Origin: Paucidesulfovibrio sp050251775
GTDB taxonomy: Bacteria > Desulfobacterota > Desulfovibrionia > Desulfovibrionales > Desulfovibrionaceae
Length of the DNA: 64,000 bases
Direction of reading: 5' to 3'
Assembly (NCBI GenBank): GCA_050251775.1
Contig: JBFWMD010000011.1
Location: 3,414 to 67,413, forward strand
The notes under the pieces are model-generated. The model was given only the letters and a program-made list of their open reading frames with translations, did no database searches and was not told the origin of the DNA. Of this stretch, positions 8,467-14,784 are shown in pieces. Each line of letters opens with the position of its first letter. Positions within the stretch are counted from its first letter, which is position 1. The translations under genes and the position numbers were made by a program.

Positions 8467-9341
8467 CCGAGTTTCCTGTAGATGATCGCGCCGGGATGGT
8501 GCTCGGGTTTGAAGGCGCGGCTGATGTTATGCAGGGACTCGGAATGGCCGATGAAAAGATAGCCGTCGGACACGAGATTGTCGTAGAAGGCGTTGATCAC
8601 GCGGCGCTTCATGTCCTCGTCGAAATAAATGATCACGTTCCGGCAGAAGACGATCTCCGAACGCTCCACCAGCTTAAGCTGGGCGCGGTCGTTGAGGTTG
8701 ATCTGGCCGAAGGAGACCAGCTTCTGGATTTCCGGCCGGATCCGGAACAGCCGGTCTTCCTGCGTGAAGCATTCGTCGATGACATCCTTGGGCGTGGTGC
8801 GCAGGGCGTAGCTCGAATACGCGCCGTTGCGCGCCACGTCCACGACCCGGGCGGAAAGATCGTTGCCAGTGATCTTCACATCCCAGAGCGGCAACTCACT
8901 GCCGAGCGCACGCCGGACGCAGATAGCCAGGGTGTAAGGCTCCTCGCCCGTGGAACAGCCGGCCGACCAGATCCGCAACCGCCTCTGGCCTTTTTTGCGC
9001 TGTTCCGCGAGTACCCCCGGCAGGATCGTCTCCTGAAAGACCTGGACCTGAGGGGGATTGCGGAAGAAACTCGTCTCATTGGTCGTGATGACCTCGAAGA
9101 GCTTGCCGATTTCCTGCCGCCGCCCCGCATCGTATTGCAAGTAATAAAAATATTCGCCGAAACTCTTCAGATTGAGCGACTTGACCCGGTTCGAAAGCCG
9201 GTTCTCCATGAGATACTGACGGTTGTCCGGCACGTAAATGCCGCACTGGGAATAGATAAAATCCCGAAGCTGCTGAAATTCATGCGTCGTGATCTTGAGG
9301 TCCTTGTCCCCGGAAATGGTCTTGGAAAACAGCGAGGACAT
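8463..9341 (-). CDS. cheR: Chemoreceptor methyltransferase CheR
   Basis: CheR methylates glutamates on chemoreceptors using S-adenosylmethionine. The 292-aa protein has the N-terminal helical domain (EFQQLRDFIYSQCGIYV) and the Rossmann SAM site IWSAGCSTGEEPYTLA. TTNETSFFR and the late motif FCRNVIIYFDEDMKRRV follow, all CheR signatures. Its start directly abuts the stop of the HEAT-repeat gene (TAG at 9342-9344), and its TGA overlaps the cheW ATG. With CheB in the same operon this supplies receptor adaptation. Confidence 0.95.
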   Translation of the reverse strand: MSSLFSKTISGDKDLKITTHEFQQLRDFIYSQCGIYVPDNRQYLMENRLSNRVKSLNLKSFGEYFYYLQYDAGRRQEIGKLFEVITTNETSFFRNPPQVQVFQETILPGVLAEQRKKGQRRLRIWSAGCSTGEEPYTLAICVRRALGSELPLWDVKITGNDLSARVVDVARNGAYSSYALRTTPKDVIDECFTQEDRLFRIRPEIQKLVSFGQINLNDRAQLKLVERSEIVFCRNVIIYFDEDMKRRVINAFYDNLVSDGYLFIGHSESLHNISRAFKPEHHPGAIIYRKLG

Positions 9342-11267
9342 CTAGAGTCCCCCCTCGTCGCTCTGCATTGATTCGATGACGGCCTGGGCCGCGTCCGCCA
9401 GTTCCGGATCGTCACCGCCCGCGATGACCAGCAACGCCTGAAAGGCGGCGCTGTTTCCCACGCCGCCCAAGGCCTCCACGGCCTTAATGCCCAGCAGGCG
9501 ATTGGACGAGGTCACCAGCTCCTGAAGCCGGGGAACCGCCTCGGTCACGTGCATGGAGCCCAGCGCCTCCATGGCGCGGATGCAGACCCAGTCATCCGGG
9601 TCACGCAGGGCTTCGAGCAGAAAAGGAACCACCTCGGGGTGGGCGCAGAGGCCCATGAGCTTGACCACAGTCAGCCGGACCTCGGCATTCTCGTCCCGAA
9701 GCCGCGCCGCCACCAGGGGCAGGGCGACGTTGATATCGCTGCACCGCGCGGCCACGGCCTCCAGCGCGATCTTGCGCACGTCGGGCATGGGGTCGGAAAG
9801 GGCCCTTTCCAGCACGCCCAGATGCGCCTCGTCTTTCATCTCTCCGAGCGCGTAGACGCCCATGAGCCGGTGGAGGTCGTCGCTGCTCTCGCTCATTTCG
9901 AGAAATCGGCGGGTCATGCGCTCGCCGCCCACGGCAATGCACGCATCCAGGGCCGCTTCCTTCACGTCGTTGTACTTGTGGTCCAGGAAGGAGAAGAGCA
10001 CCTCTCCGGCATCGCGGTCCCGCAGCTTCTCGCCGAGAAGACGCAACGCGCCGCGAAAGACCTTGCCGTCGTAATGTCGCGCCAGCACATCCAGACAAAA
10101 CAGCCGGACCTCGGGACCGCCGACCTCGTTCAGCGCGCCGATCATGGCGCGCTGAAGGTTCAGAGGCTTGTCCCAGAAGCGGTCCATGAGCGGCTGGGAC
10201 GCCCCCGCGTCGCGACACCTGGCCAGGGCGGCCACAGCGGTCATGGCCAGGTTCAGGTCGCTGCTTTCCAGCCCCTTTCGCAGGGCCTCGGTCAGACCGA
10301 TGCCCGCCAGGGCGCGGATGGCCGTGGCCAGGCGCTCCGGCTGGGCGTCCGGATCGAGCTGCGCCGCGATGTGCAGGATGCACCGGGAGGCTTCCTCACC
10401 GCCCAGGGTGCTCAACCCGAGCATGGCCGCGTCCTGCACCTCGGGGTCCTCGTCCTCCAGTGCCCCCAGAAGGCTGCGGCGCAGCGTTTCGCGCTCCTGT
10501 TCGGAAAGCAGGCTCAGCGAGCGGGAACCGAGGATGCCGACGATGGCCTTGGCCGCCTTGTGGGCCAGAACCGCTGGAAACGCGGGCAGCCGCTTGAGCA
10601 GCAGCGAGGCCGCCTTGGGAGTGCCGATGCTCCCCAGGGCGTCCACGACCATGGAGAGAACCAGGTCCGAACAGTCCTTCATGGCCGCGAGCAGGGCGTC
10701 CACGGCCGGGCTGTGGCCGATTTTTGCCAGCGCCTCCACGGCGGCGTACTGGACCCACTCCTCGTCCGTCATGGCCCGTCCCAGGGCCGAAGCCGCCTCA
10801 TCGCTGCCCAGTTCGCCAAGGCTCACGGCGGCCTGATAGCGCACATTGCCCTCGGGGTCGTGCAGAAGCGCGCGCACCAGAGGCGTCACCGCGCGCACAC
10901 TGCCCGTGGCGCCGAGAATGTCCGTGGCAAAGATGCGCACATCCGCATCCGCGTCGTGAATCAGCTCCACAAGCGCTTCGAGATGTTGCGCGCCGATCTG
11001 CCGAAGAATGTCCATGGCCAGATTGCGGACCGGAGCGCGCTCCGAACGCAGCAGAGGAAGGATGGCCTCCACGGTTTCGGCCCCGCCGATCTTGCGCAGG
11101 GCCACGTCTGCGGCCTCCTGAACGCCGATGTTCTCGTTTTCCAGCAGCGCGGCAAGGACCGGCACGGCTTCGACGCAACGCTCCTCCCCCGCGAGGAAAG
11201 CCGCTTCGCGCACCTCCACCGAGTCCGCATTCTTGAAATGCAGCAGCAATTCTTCACACCCGCTCAT
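9342..11267 (-). CDS. HEAT/PBS-lyase-like repeat protein within the che operon
   Basis: A 641-aa all-helical solenoid made of about 20 repeats of roughly 31 residues. The recurring pattern is VPVLAALLENENIGVQEAA / AVEALAKIGHSPAVDALL / LGELGSDEAASALGRAM, typical of HEAT-like (PBS lyase) repeats, which form protein-binding superhelices. No enzymatic domain, signal peptide or membrane span is seen. Two starts are possible: ATG 11273, almost touching the purine-rich stretch, and ATG 11267, with GGGGG eight bases upstream; the latter is chosen. It sits between cheB and cheR with no gap to cheR, so it is probably an adaptor or scaffold for receptor modification. Its exact role is inferred from position only. 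Confidence 0.85.
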   Translation of the reverse strand: MSGCEELLLHFKNADSVEVREAAFLAGEERCVEAVPVLAALLENENIGVQEAADVALRKIGGAETVEAILPLLRSERAPVRNLAMDILRQIGAQHLEALVELIHDADADVRIFATDILGATGSVRAVTPLVRALLHDPEGNVRYQAAVSLGELGSDEAASALGRAMTDEEWVQYAAVEALAKIGHSPAVDALLAAMKDCSDLVLSMVVDALGSIGTPKAASLLLKRLPAFPAVLAHKAAKAIVGILGSRSLSLLSEQERETLRRSLLGALEDEDPEVQDAAMLGLSTLGGEEASRCILHIAAQLDPDAQPERLATAIRALAGIGLTEALRKGLESSDLNLAMTAVAALARCRDAGASQPLMDRFWDKPLNLQRAMIGALNEVGGPEVRLFCLDVLARHYDGKVFRGALRLLGEKLRDRDAGEVLFSFLDHKYNDVKEAALDACIAVGGERMTRRFLEMSESSDDLHRLMGVYALGEMKDEAHLGVLERALSDPMPDVRKIALEAVAARCSDINVALPLVAARLRDENAEVRLTVVKLMGLCAHPEVVPFLLEALRDPDDWVCIRAMEALGSMHVTEAVPRLQELVTSSNRLLGIKAVEALGGVGNSAAFQALLVIAGGDDPELADAAQAVIESMQSDEGGL

Positions 11268-11309
11268 CGGCATAGCCCCCTCTCTCGCCAGAATCCCGCT
11301 TCGAACCGA

Positions 11310-12368
11310 TTACTTATAAATATGTTCCATGATGGCCCGGGGCATGTCGTCAAGATCGATGATCGCATCCGAAAGGCCCGCCTCCACAATGGCCTTCGGC
11401 ATGCCGTAGACCACGCACGTCTCGTCGCTCTGCGCCAATATCCGCCCCCCCTTGGATTTGAGTTCGGCAATGCCTTCCTTGCCGTCGTTGCCCATGCCCG
11501 TCAGGATGATGCCCAGGCCCCGGCGTCCCACGGCCTTGGCCACGGACTGCATCAGGACATTCGCGGAAGGCTTGTAAAGCGCCTCCACCGGCTCGTCCAC
11601 GACCCGCACGTCGATGCGGGAGACGCGCTGCTCCAGGATCATATGCCGACCGCCCGGAGCCACATAAGCGGTTCCCACCGTGAAGGTCTCGCCGTCCTCG
11701 GCCTCCTTCACGCGAATCTTGCAGACGCCGTCCAGGCGTTGGGCGAACGGACCGGTAAAGGCCCTGGGCATGTGCTGGGCAATGAGGATGCCCGCCGGAA
11801 AATCCGCCGGAAGCGCCGTGAGGATGGACTGAACCGCGGGCGGTCCGCCCGTGGACACGCCGATGGCCACCACGTCGCGCCGAACTGCGAGCCGCGAGCC
11901 AGCCACCTGGGGCAGGTCGAAGACCGGACGCGGAAGTGGCGTTGCCCGGGGGCGCGCCGATGGCCGAAAGACCTTGCGCCGAGCCACACTCTTGACCTTG
12001 GCGATCAGATCGTCCTCGATCTTGATAATATCAAGGGATACTCTGGAGAGCTGTTTCGGAATATAATCCACCGCGCCCAGTTCCATGGCCTTGAGCGTAT
12101 CCTGCGCCCCCTCGGTGGTCAGGGAGCTGACCATCAGCACCGGTCGCGGCATTTCCATCATGATGTGCCGCAACGCCGTGAGCCCGTCCATGCGCGGCAT
12201 CTCGATGTCCATGGTAATCACGTCGGGTTCGAGCTTGCGTGTCTGCTCAAGCCCCTCCTCGCCGTCGCGCGCGGAACCCACGACCCGGATTTCCGGGTCC
12301 TTTTCCAGCATGGTGCTGATGGCCTTGCGCATGAAGGCGGAGTCGTCAACCACAAGAACCTTGATCAA
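11310..12368 (-). CDS. cheB: Protein-glutamate methylesterase CheB (TTG start)
   Basis: CheB demethylates and deamidates chemoreceptors and is activated by CheA. The N-terminal receiver domain has acidic pair D8-D9 and phospho-acceptor D54 (MDIEMPRMDG). After a basic Pro-rich linker, the methylesterase domain shows the triad Ser in GVSTGGP, His in IAQHMP and Asp in TGMGNDGKEG. An ATG lies 16 codons upstream, but the TTG at 12368 gives the standard start IKVLVVDDSAFMR directly and has AAGGAG six bases before it, so TTG is preferred (352 aa). It is the first gene of the che operon; the promoter and a palindrome lie 70-110 nt upstream. Confidence 0.93.
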   Translation of the reverse strand: MIKVLVVDDSAFMRKAISTMLEKDPEIRVVGSARDGEEGLEQTRKLEPDVITMDIEMPRMDGLTALRHIMMEMPRPVLMVSSLTTEGAQDTLKAMELGAVDYIPKQLSRVSLDIIKIEDDLIAKVKSVARRKVFRPSARPRATPLPRPVFDLPQVAGSRLAVRRDVVAIGVSTGGPPAVQSILTALPADFPAGILIAQHMPRAFTGPFAQRLDGVCKIRVKEAEDGETFTVGTAYVAPGGRHMILEQRVSRIDVRVVDEPVEALYKPSANVLMQSVAKAVGRRGLGIILTGMGNDGKEGIAELKSKGGRILAQSDETCVVYGMPKAIVEAGLSDAIIDLDDMPRAIMEHIYK

Positions 12369-12439
12369 CCCAGGCTCCTTCCGTTTGTATCCATTGCTTT
12401 CATCCCTGCGGCCCAAGGCCGAATCCCCTGCATGCTCGC

Positions 12440-12478
12440 ATGATAGCCCATCTTATTTGATTTTCGCAAGAAATCAAA
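12440..12478 (-). promoter_or_regulatory. cheB operon promoter with overlapping palindrome
   Basis: On the minus strand a sigma-70-type promoter reads TTGCGA (plus 12464-12469), 18 nt, TATCAT (plus 12440-12445). A perfect 8-bp inverted repeat TTTGATTT (12456-12463) / AAATCAAA (12471-12478) brackets the -35 box and could be an operator. A second short palindrome, CATGC/GCATG (12431-12442), covers the -10 region. No FliA-type -10 was found here. Confidence 0.5.
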
Positions 12479-12588
12479 ATGGTTCCTTTTCACCTTTCTC
12501 GCCGTGTGCCGGCCTCGGATTTCCCACTTGATTCCAGGCCAATAGAAGGCCAACCTCCGGAAATCGCATTTTTTTGCACGATTCGCTC

Positions 12589-12617
12589 TTGCCTTTTCCC
12601 TTCGTTTTGGCTAGAAG
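12589..12617 (+). promoter_or_regulatory. Promoter of tRNA-Pro
   Basis: TTGCCT (12589-12594), 17 nt, TAGAAG (12612-12617) places transcription start a few bases before the mature tRNA 5' end at 12631. Confidence 0.45.
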
Positions 12618-12630
12618 TCCGTTCTTCACA

Positions 12631-12707
12631 CGGGATGTGGCTCAGCCTGGTAGAGCGCTGCGTTCGGGACGCAGAGATCGCGCGTTCAAATCGCGCCATC
12701 CCGACCA
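12631..12707 (+). tRNA. tRNA-Pro, anticodon CGG
   Basis: A full cloverleaf can be folded. Acceptor stem CGGGATG pairs with CATCCCG (12697-12703). The D arm is GCTC...GAGC, the anticodon stem CTGCG/CGCAG with loop TTCGGGA (anticodon CGG, G37 as in tRNA-Pro), and the T arm GCGCG-TTCAAAT-CGCGC. The discriminator is A and CCA is encoded (12705-12707). A strong terminator follows nine bases later, so this is a single-tRNA transcript. Confidence 0.97.
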
Positions 12708-12715
12708 GATATTAC

Positions 12716-12752
12716 AAGGGGTTACGGAACATATCCGTAACCCCTTTCTCTT
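12716..12752 (+). terminator. Rho-independent terminator after tRNA-Pro
   Basis: A perfect 13-bp stem, AAGGGGTTACGGA (12716-12728) with TCCGTAACCCCTT (12734-12746), has a five-base loop and is followed by a T-rich tail (TCTCTTTT). Confidence 0.92.
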
Positions 12753-12868
12753 TTGGTAATACTGGAGGGTCTACACCAAAGAAAGGGGCAGCCTCGAAAG
12801 CGAACGGCTCCGGGCATATTCATTTACCAGGCAAAGCCGGAGAGTCCCTGTCCGCGCGAGCAAACATG

Positions 12869-12893
12869 AAAAAAGGCGCACTTGCGTGCGCCT
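12869..12893 (-). terminator. Rho-independent terminator of the ferredoxin/Arg-rich transcript
   Basis: The stem AGGCGCAC/GTGCGCCT (12874-12893) with loop TTGC is followed on the minus strand by six T (plus 12869-12874). It ends the minus-strand unit about 30 nt after the small Arg-rich gene. Confidence 0.85.
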
Positions 12894-12922
12894 GTCTTGG
12901 TATAGTGATTTCAATGTTGCCG

Positions 12923-13066
12923 TCAGTAGTACAGCCGGCGATCTTCAACGCTTCGGCGATCCTTCCGCTCCCGACGGTCCGGATTGGCTCTTCTGCTGGC
13001 ACGGCGGTCCTTGCCGCCTCGCCGGTTCCTGCCGGAACGCCGTTCTTCTCCAGAGCGTCTTTCCAT
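12923..13066 (-). CDS. Small Arg-rich repeat protein (47 aa)
   Basis: A very basic 47-residue protein built from repeated double-arginine units: MERRSGEERRSGRNRR, then GKDRRASRR, PDRRERKDRR, EDRR, ending in LYY. Roughly 40% of residues are Arg, with interspersed Glu/Asp, giving a regular charged pattern. ATG 13066 is preceded by AAAGGAGGAG, one of the best ribosome binding sites in the window, which argues strongly for translation. It lies 55 nt downstream of the ferredoxin gene and just before a terminator, so the two form one transcript. No known domain was recognised. Nucleic-acid or protein binding through the RR repeats is only a guess. Confidence 0.75.
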   Translation of the reverse strand: MERRSGEERRSGRNRRGGKDRRASRRANPDRRERKDRRSVEDRRLYY

Positions 13067-13121
13067 AACGGCTCCTCCTTTCCCGGCGAGGCCTGCCGAA
13101 CGTCGGTCCGTGTCCGCCGGG

Positions 13122-13304
13122 CTACCCTCTTGAAATAGCCTCGCTGGGGCAGCTGTCAATGGCCTCGTCCACGCAATCCAGCTCGGAATCCGGGACCTTG
13201 ACCCTGGCTTTTTCCGTTTCCTCATTCATTTCGAAAACGTCCGGGCAGAGTTCCACGCAGGTTTCACAACCGATGCACTCATTTTCGTCGATGATGATGG
13301 CCAT
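13122..13304 (-). CDS. [4Fe-4S] ferredoxin, Desulfovibrio type
   Basis: A 60-aa single-cluster ferredoxin, a low-potential electron carrier for enzymes such as the KorABCD complex. Cluster ligands are C10, C13 and C16 (CIGCETC) with the remote C52 (SCP). Two further cysteines, C20 and C44, match by spacing the pair that forms a disulfide in D. gigas ferredoxin II, and C20 follows the CxxCxxC motif at the usual distance. The acidic composition fits the family. An AGGAGGAAT ribosome binding site precedes the ATG. The Arg-rich gene is co-transcribed downstream. Confidence 0.95.
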   Translation of the reverse strand: MAIIIDENECIGCETCVELCPDVFEMNEETEKARVKVPDSELDCVDEAIDSCPSEAISRG

Positions 13305-13362
13305 TCATTCCTCCTTGCGCACAGTACGCCTTGGCGCGTTGCTTTCAGGGATCATCGTTTTC

Positions 13363-13390
13363 AGCATACCCCACAACGGTAAAATTTCAA
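13363..13390 (-). promoter_or_regulatory. Candidate ferredoxin promoter
   Basis: The minus strand reads TTGAAA (plus 13385-13390), 16 nt, TATGCT (plus 13363-13368), about 58 nt upstream of the ferredoxin start codon. Confidence 0.4.
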
Positions 13391-13461
13391 ACTCAAATTC
13401 ACCCCCCCGCTGGATGACGCCCCGCCTGGATTCATGCTATCCTCAAGGCCAAGGAGCAAGC

Positions 13462-13818
13462 ATGCGGCGATTATTTTTTCTTTTCCTGGGCCTGCCCGTC
13501 CTGTTTCTGGCAACCTTTGCCGGTTCCTGCGACCACACCGTGCTGCGGGGAGACATCCTGCCCTCGCGTCCCGTGGTGGCCGCCGGCCAGACCGTAGAAT
13601 TCACCCTGGACGTTCCACCCGAGCTGAACGGCATCCACAACGAATACTGGCGGGTGACGCCCGGCGACGCCGGACGCTTCGAGCCGGAGGACGCCACGGG
13701 ACGCAAGGCCGTGTTCCGCGCCCTGCGACCCGGTCCCTGCTGCGTCGAGGTCTGGGGATTTTATCGCCAGACCAACCCTCAGCCCATCAGCGCCATGGAA
13801 CTGAACATACAGCCATGA
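13462..13818 (+). CDS. Small exported (lipo)protein, unknown
   Basis: A 118-aa protein with an N-terminal signal peptide (RRLFFLFLGLPVLFLATFAG) ending at a Cys (AGSC, position about 23), so probably a lipoprotein, although the lipobox is not ideal. The mature part is a single small beta-rich domain resembling an immunoglobulin-like fold (VVAAGQTVEFTLDVP...GRKAVFRALRPGPCCVEVWGF). ATG 13462 follows AAGGAG. The stop overlaps the start of the next gene (ATGA), so it is translationally coupled to the secreted NlpC/P60-like protein and may act with it in the envelope. No specific family was recognised. Confidence 0.75.
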   Translation: MRRLFFLFLGLPVLFLATFAGSCDHTVLRGDILPSRPVVAAGQTVEFTLDVPPELNGIHNEYWRVTPGDAGRFEPEDATGRKAVFRALRPGPCCVEVWGFYRQTNPQPISAMELNIQP

Positions 13819-14669
13819 GCCGGACGCCCCTTGCCGCGCTTCCGACCTTGTCCCGTCGCGGGATCGTCCTGACGCTCCTGGCGCTCCTGACATTCCTGGC
13901 GCTTGCGCATCCGACTTGGGCCGAAACGGATCAATCCGAAACACCCGAAAATTCCGCCTCGCCCCTCCCGTCCCCGACGACTCCGGCTCCGGCTGCTTTG
14001 GCTCCGGCCGAGGAAGCGGCGACCCTGCTCGGTCTGCCCTACCATGCGGACGGAGTCCTGGACGACCAGGACCGCTGGACCTACTTTGCCCGGCCCGAGG
14101 AGGTCCAGGAAACGCCTGGCCTGAATTGCAGCGGGCTCGTGGTCACAGCGGCGCGAAAGGCGCTGTCCCGGTCGCTGCCGCTGGGCGCGATGCTCCGCGA
14201 CCGCAACCGGGACAGCGGGCCGGATGCGCCCGGAGGGCAGGACTGGGATTTCGGGTTCGACCTCGTGCTCAACGTCAGCCAGGGGCTGCGACGCCACGAG
14301 CTCACACCCGAGGGACGTTCGGACGTGCCGGAGAATGCCGACGGAGCCGGCCTGCGCGGCTTTGCCCTGGAAAACACCGAGGCCTGGAAAAAAATCCTGC
14401 CCCTGCTGCGGCCCGAGTGCCCCTGCCTGCTCAGCTTCAGCCGCGTGCGCCGGGGCAGACTTCTGCACCACCACGTGGGCCTGCTTCTGGCCGACGCCTC
14501 GGGGCATGTCTGGTTCGAGCAAGCCACGCGCAAAAACGGCGTGAGCCGCATGGATCTGGCCGCTCCGGGCGGAATCGAACGATTTCTCACGCAACAGCGC
14601 CTCTGGCCGGGCACGGACGCGCATGTGCTGATCATTGAAGTGGAACCTTTGGACACCGCAGCGCACTGA
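13815..14669 (+). CDS. Secreted NlpC/P60-like cysteine hydrolase (putative)
   Basis: A 284-aa exported protein: signal peptide with hydrophobic core IVLTLLALLTFLALA and a cleavage site near AWA|ET, then a Ser/Pro/Ala-rich linker of about 40 residues and a catalytic-looking domain. The motif GLNCSGLVV has the Cys-Ser-Gly arrangement of the NlpC/P60 nucleophile, and the later LLHHHVGLLLADASG provides the candidate His followed by the VGL strand of that fold. Members cleave peptidoglycan peptides or related amide bonds. The spacing between Cys and His is longer than in compact NlpC/P60 domains, so this may be a divergent member. Start ATG overlaps the preceding stop. Confidence 0.65.
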   Translation: MSRTPLAALPTLSRRGIVLTLLALLTFLALAHPTWAETDQSETPENSASPLPSPTTPAPAALAPAEEAATLLGLPYHADGVLDDQDRWTYFARPEEVQETPGLNCSGLVVTAARKALSRSLPLGAMLRDRNRDSGPDAPGGQDWDFGFDLVLNVSQGLRRHELTPEGRSDVPENADGAGLRGFALENTEAWKKILPLLRPECPCLLSFSRVRRGRLLHHHVGLLLADASGHVWFEQATRKNGVSRMDLAAPGGIERFLTQQRLWPGTDAHVLIIEVEPLDTAAH

Positions 14670-14704
14670 CCCGGCTGGCGATCCATCTGCCGGACCAAAT
14701 GGCC

Positions 14705-14743
14705 ACAGGCCGGGGACGCCCGTTACAACGACTCCCGGCCTGT
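14705..14743. repeat. Inverted repeat between convergent genes
   Basis: ACAGGCCGGG (14705-14714) pairs perfectly with CCCGGCCTGT (14734-14743) across a 19-base loop. The plus-strand tail is TGTTTCGG, with only a weak T run. It may be a terminator for the NlpC-like gene (plus) or rel (minus). Confidence 0.45.
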
Positions 14744-14784
14744 TGTTTCGGCCTGTGATTTCGCCCCGAAAACCGCTCCGCGCG

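Noticed and set aside
9549..12443. A 964-codon open frame antisense to the HEAT and cheB genes
   Set aside because: His/Gln/Arg-rich shadow sequence with no family signature; the minus strand encodes clear HEAT repeats and CheB.
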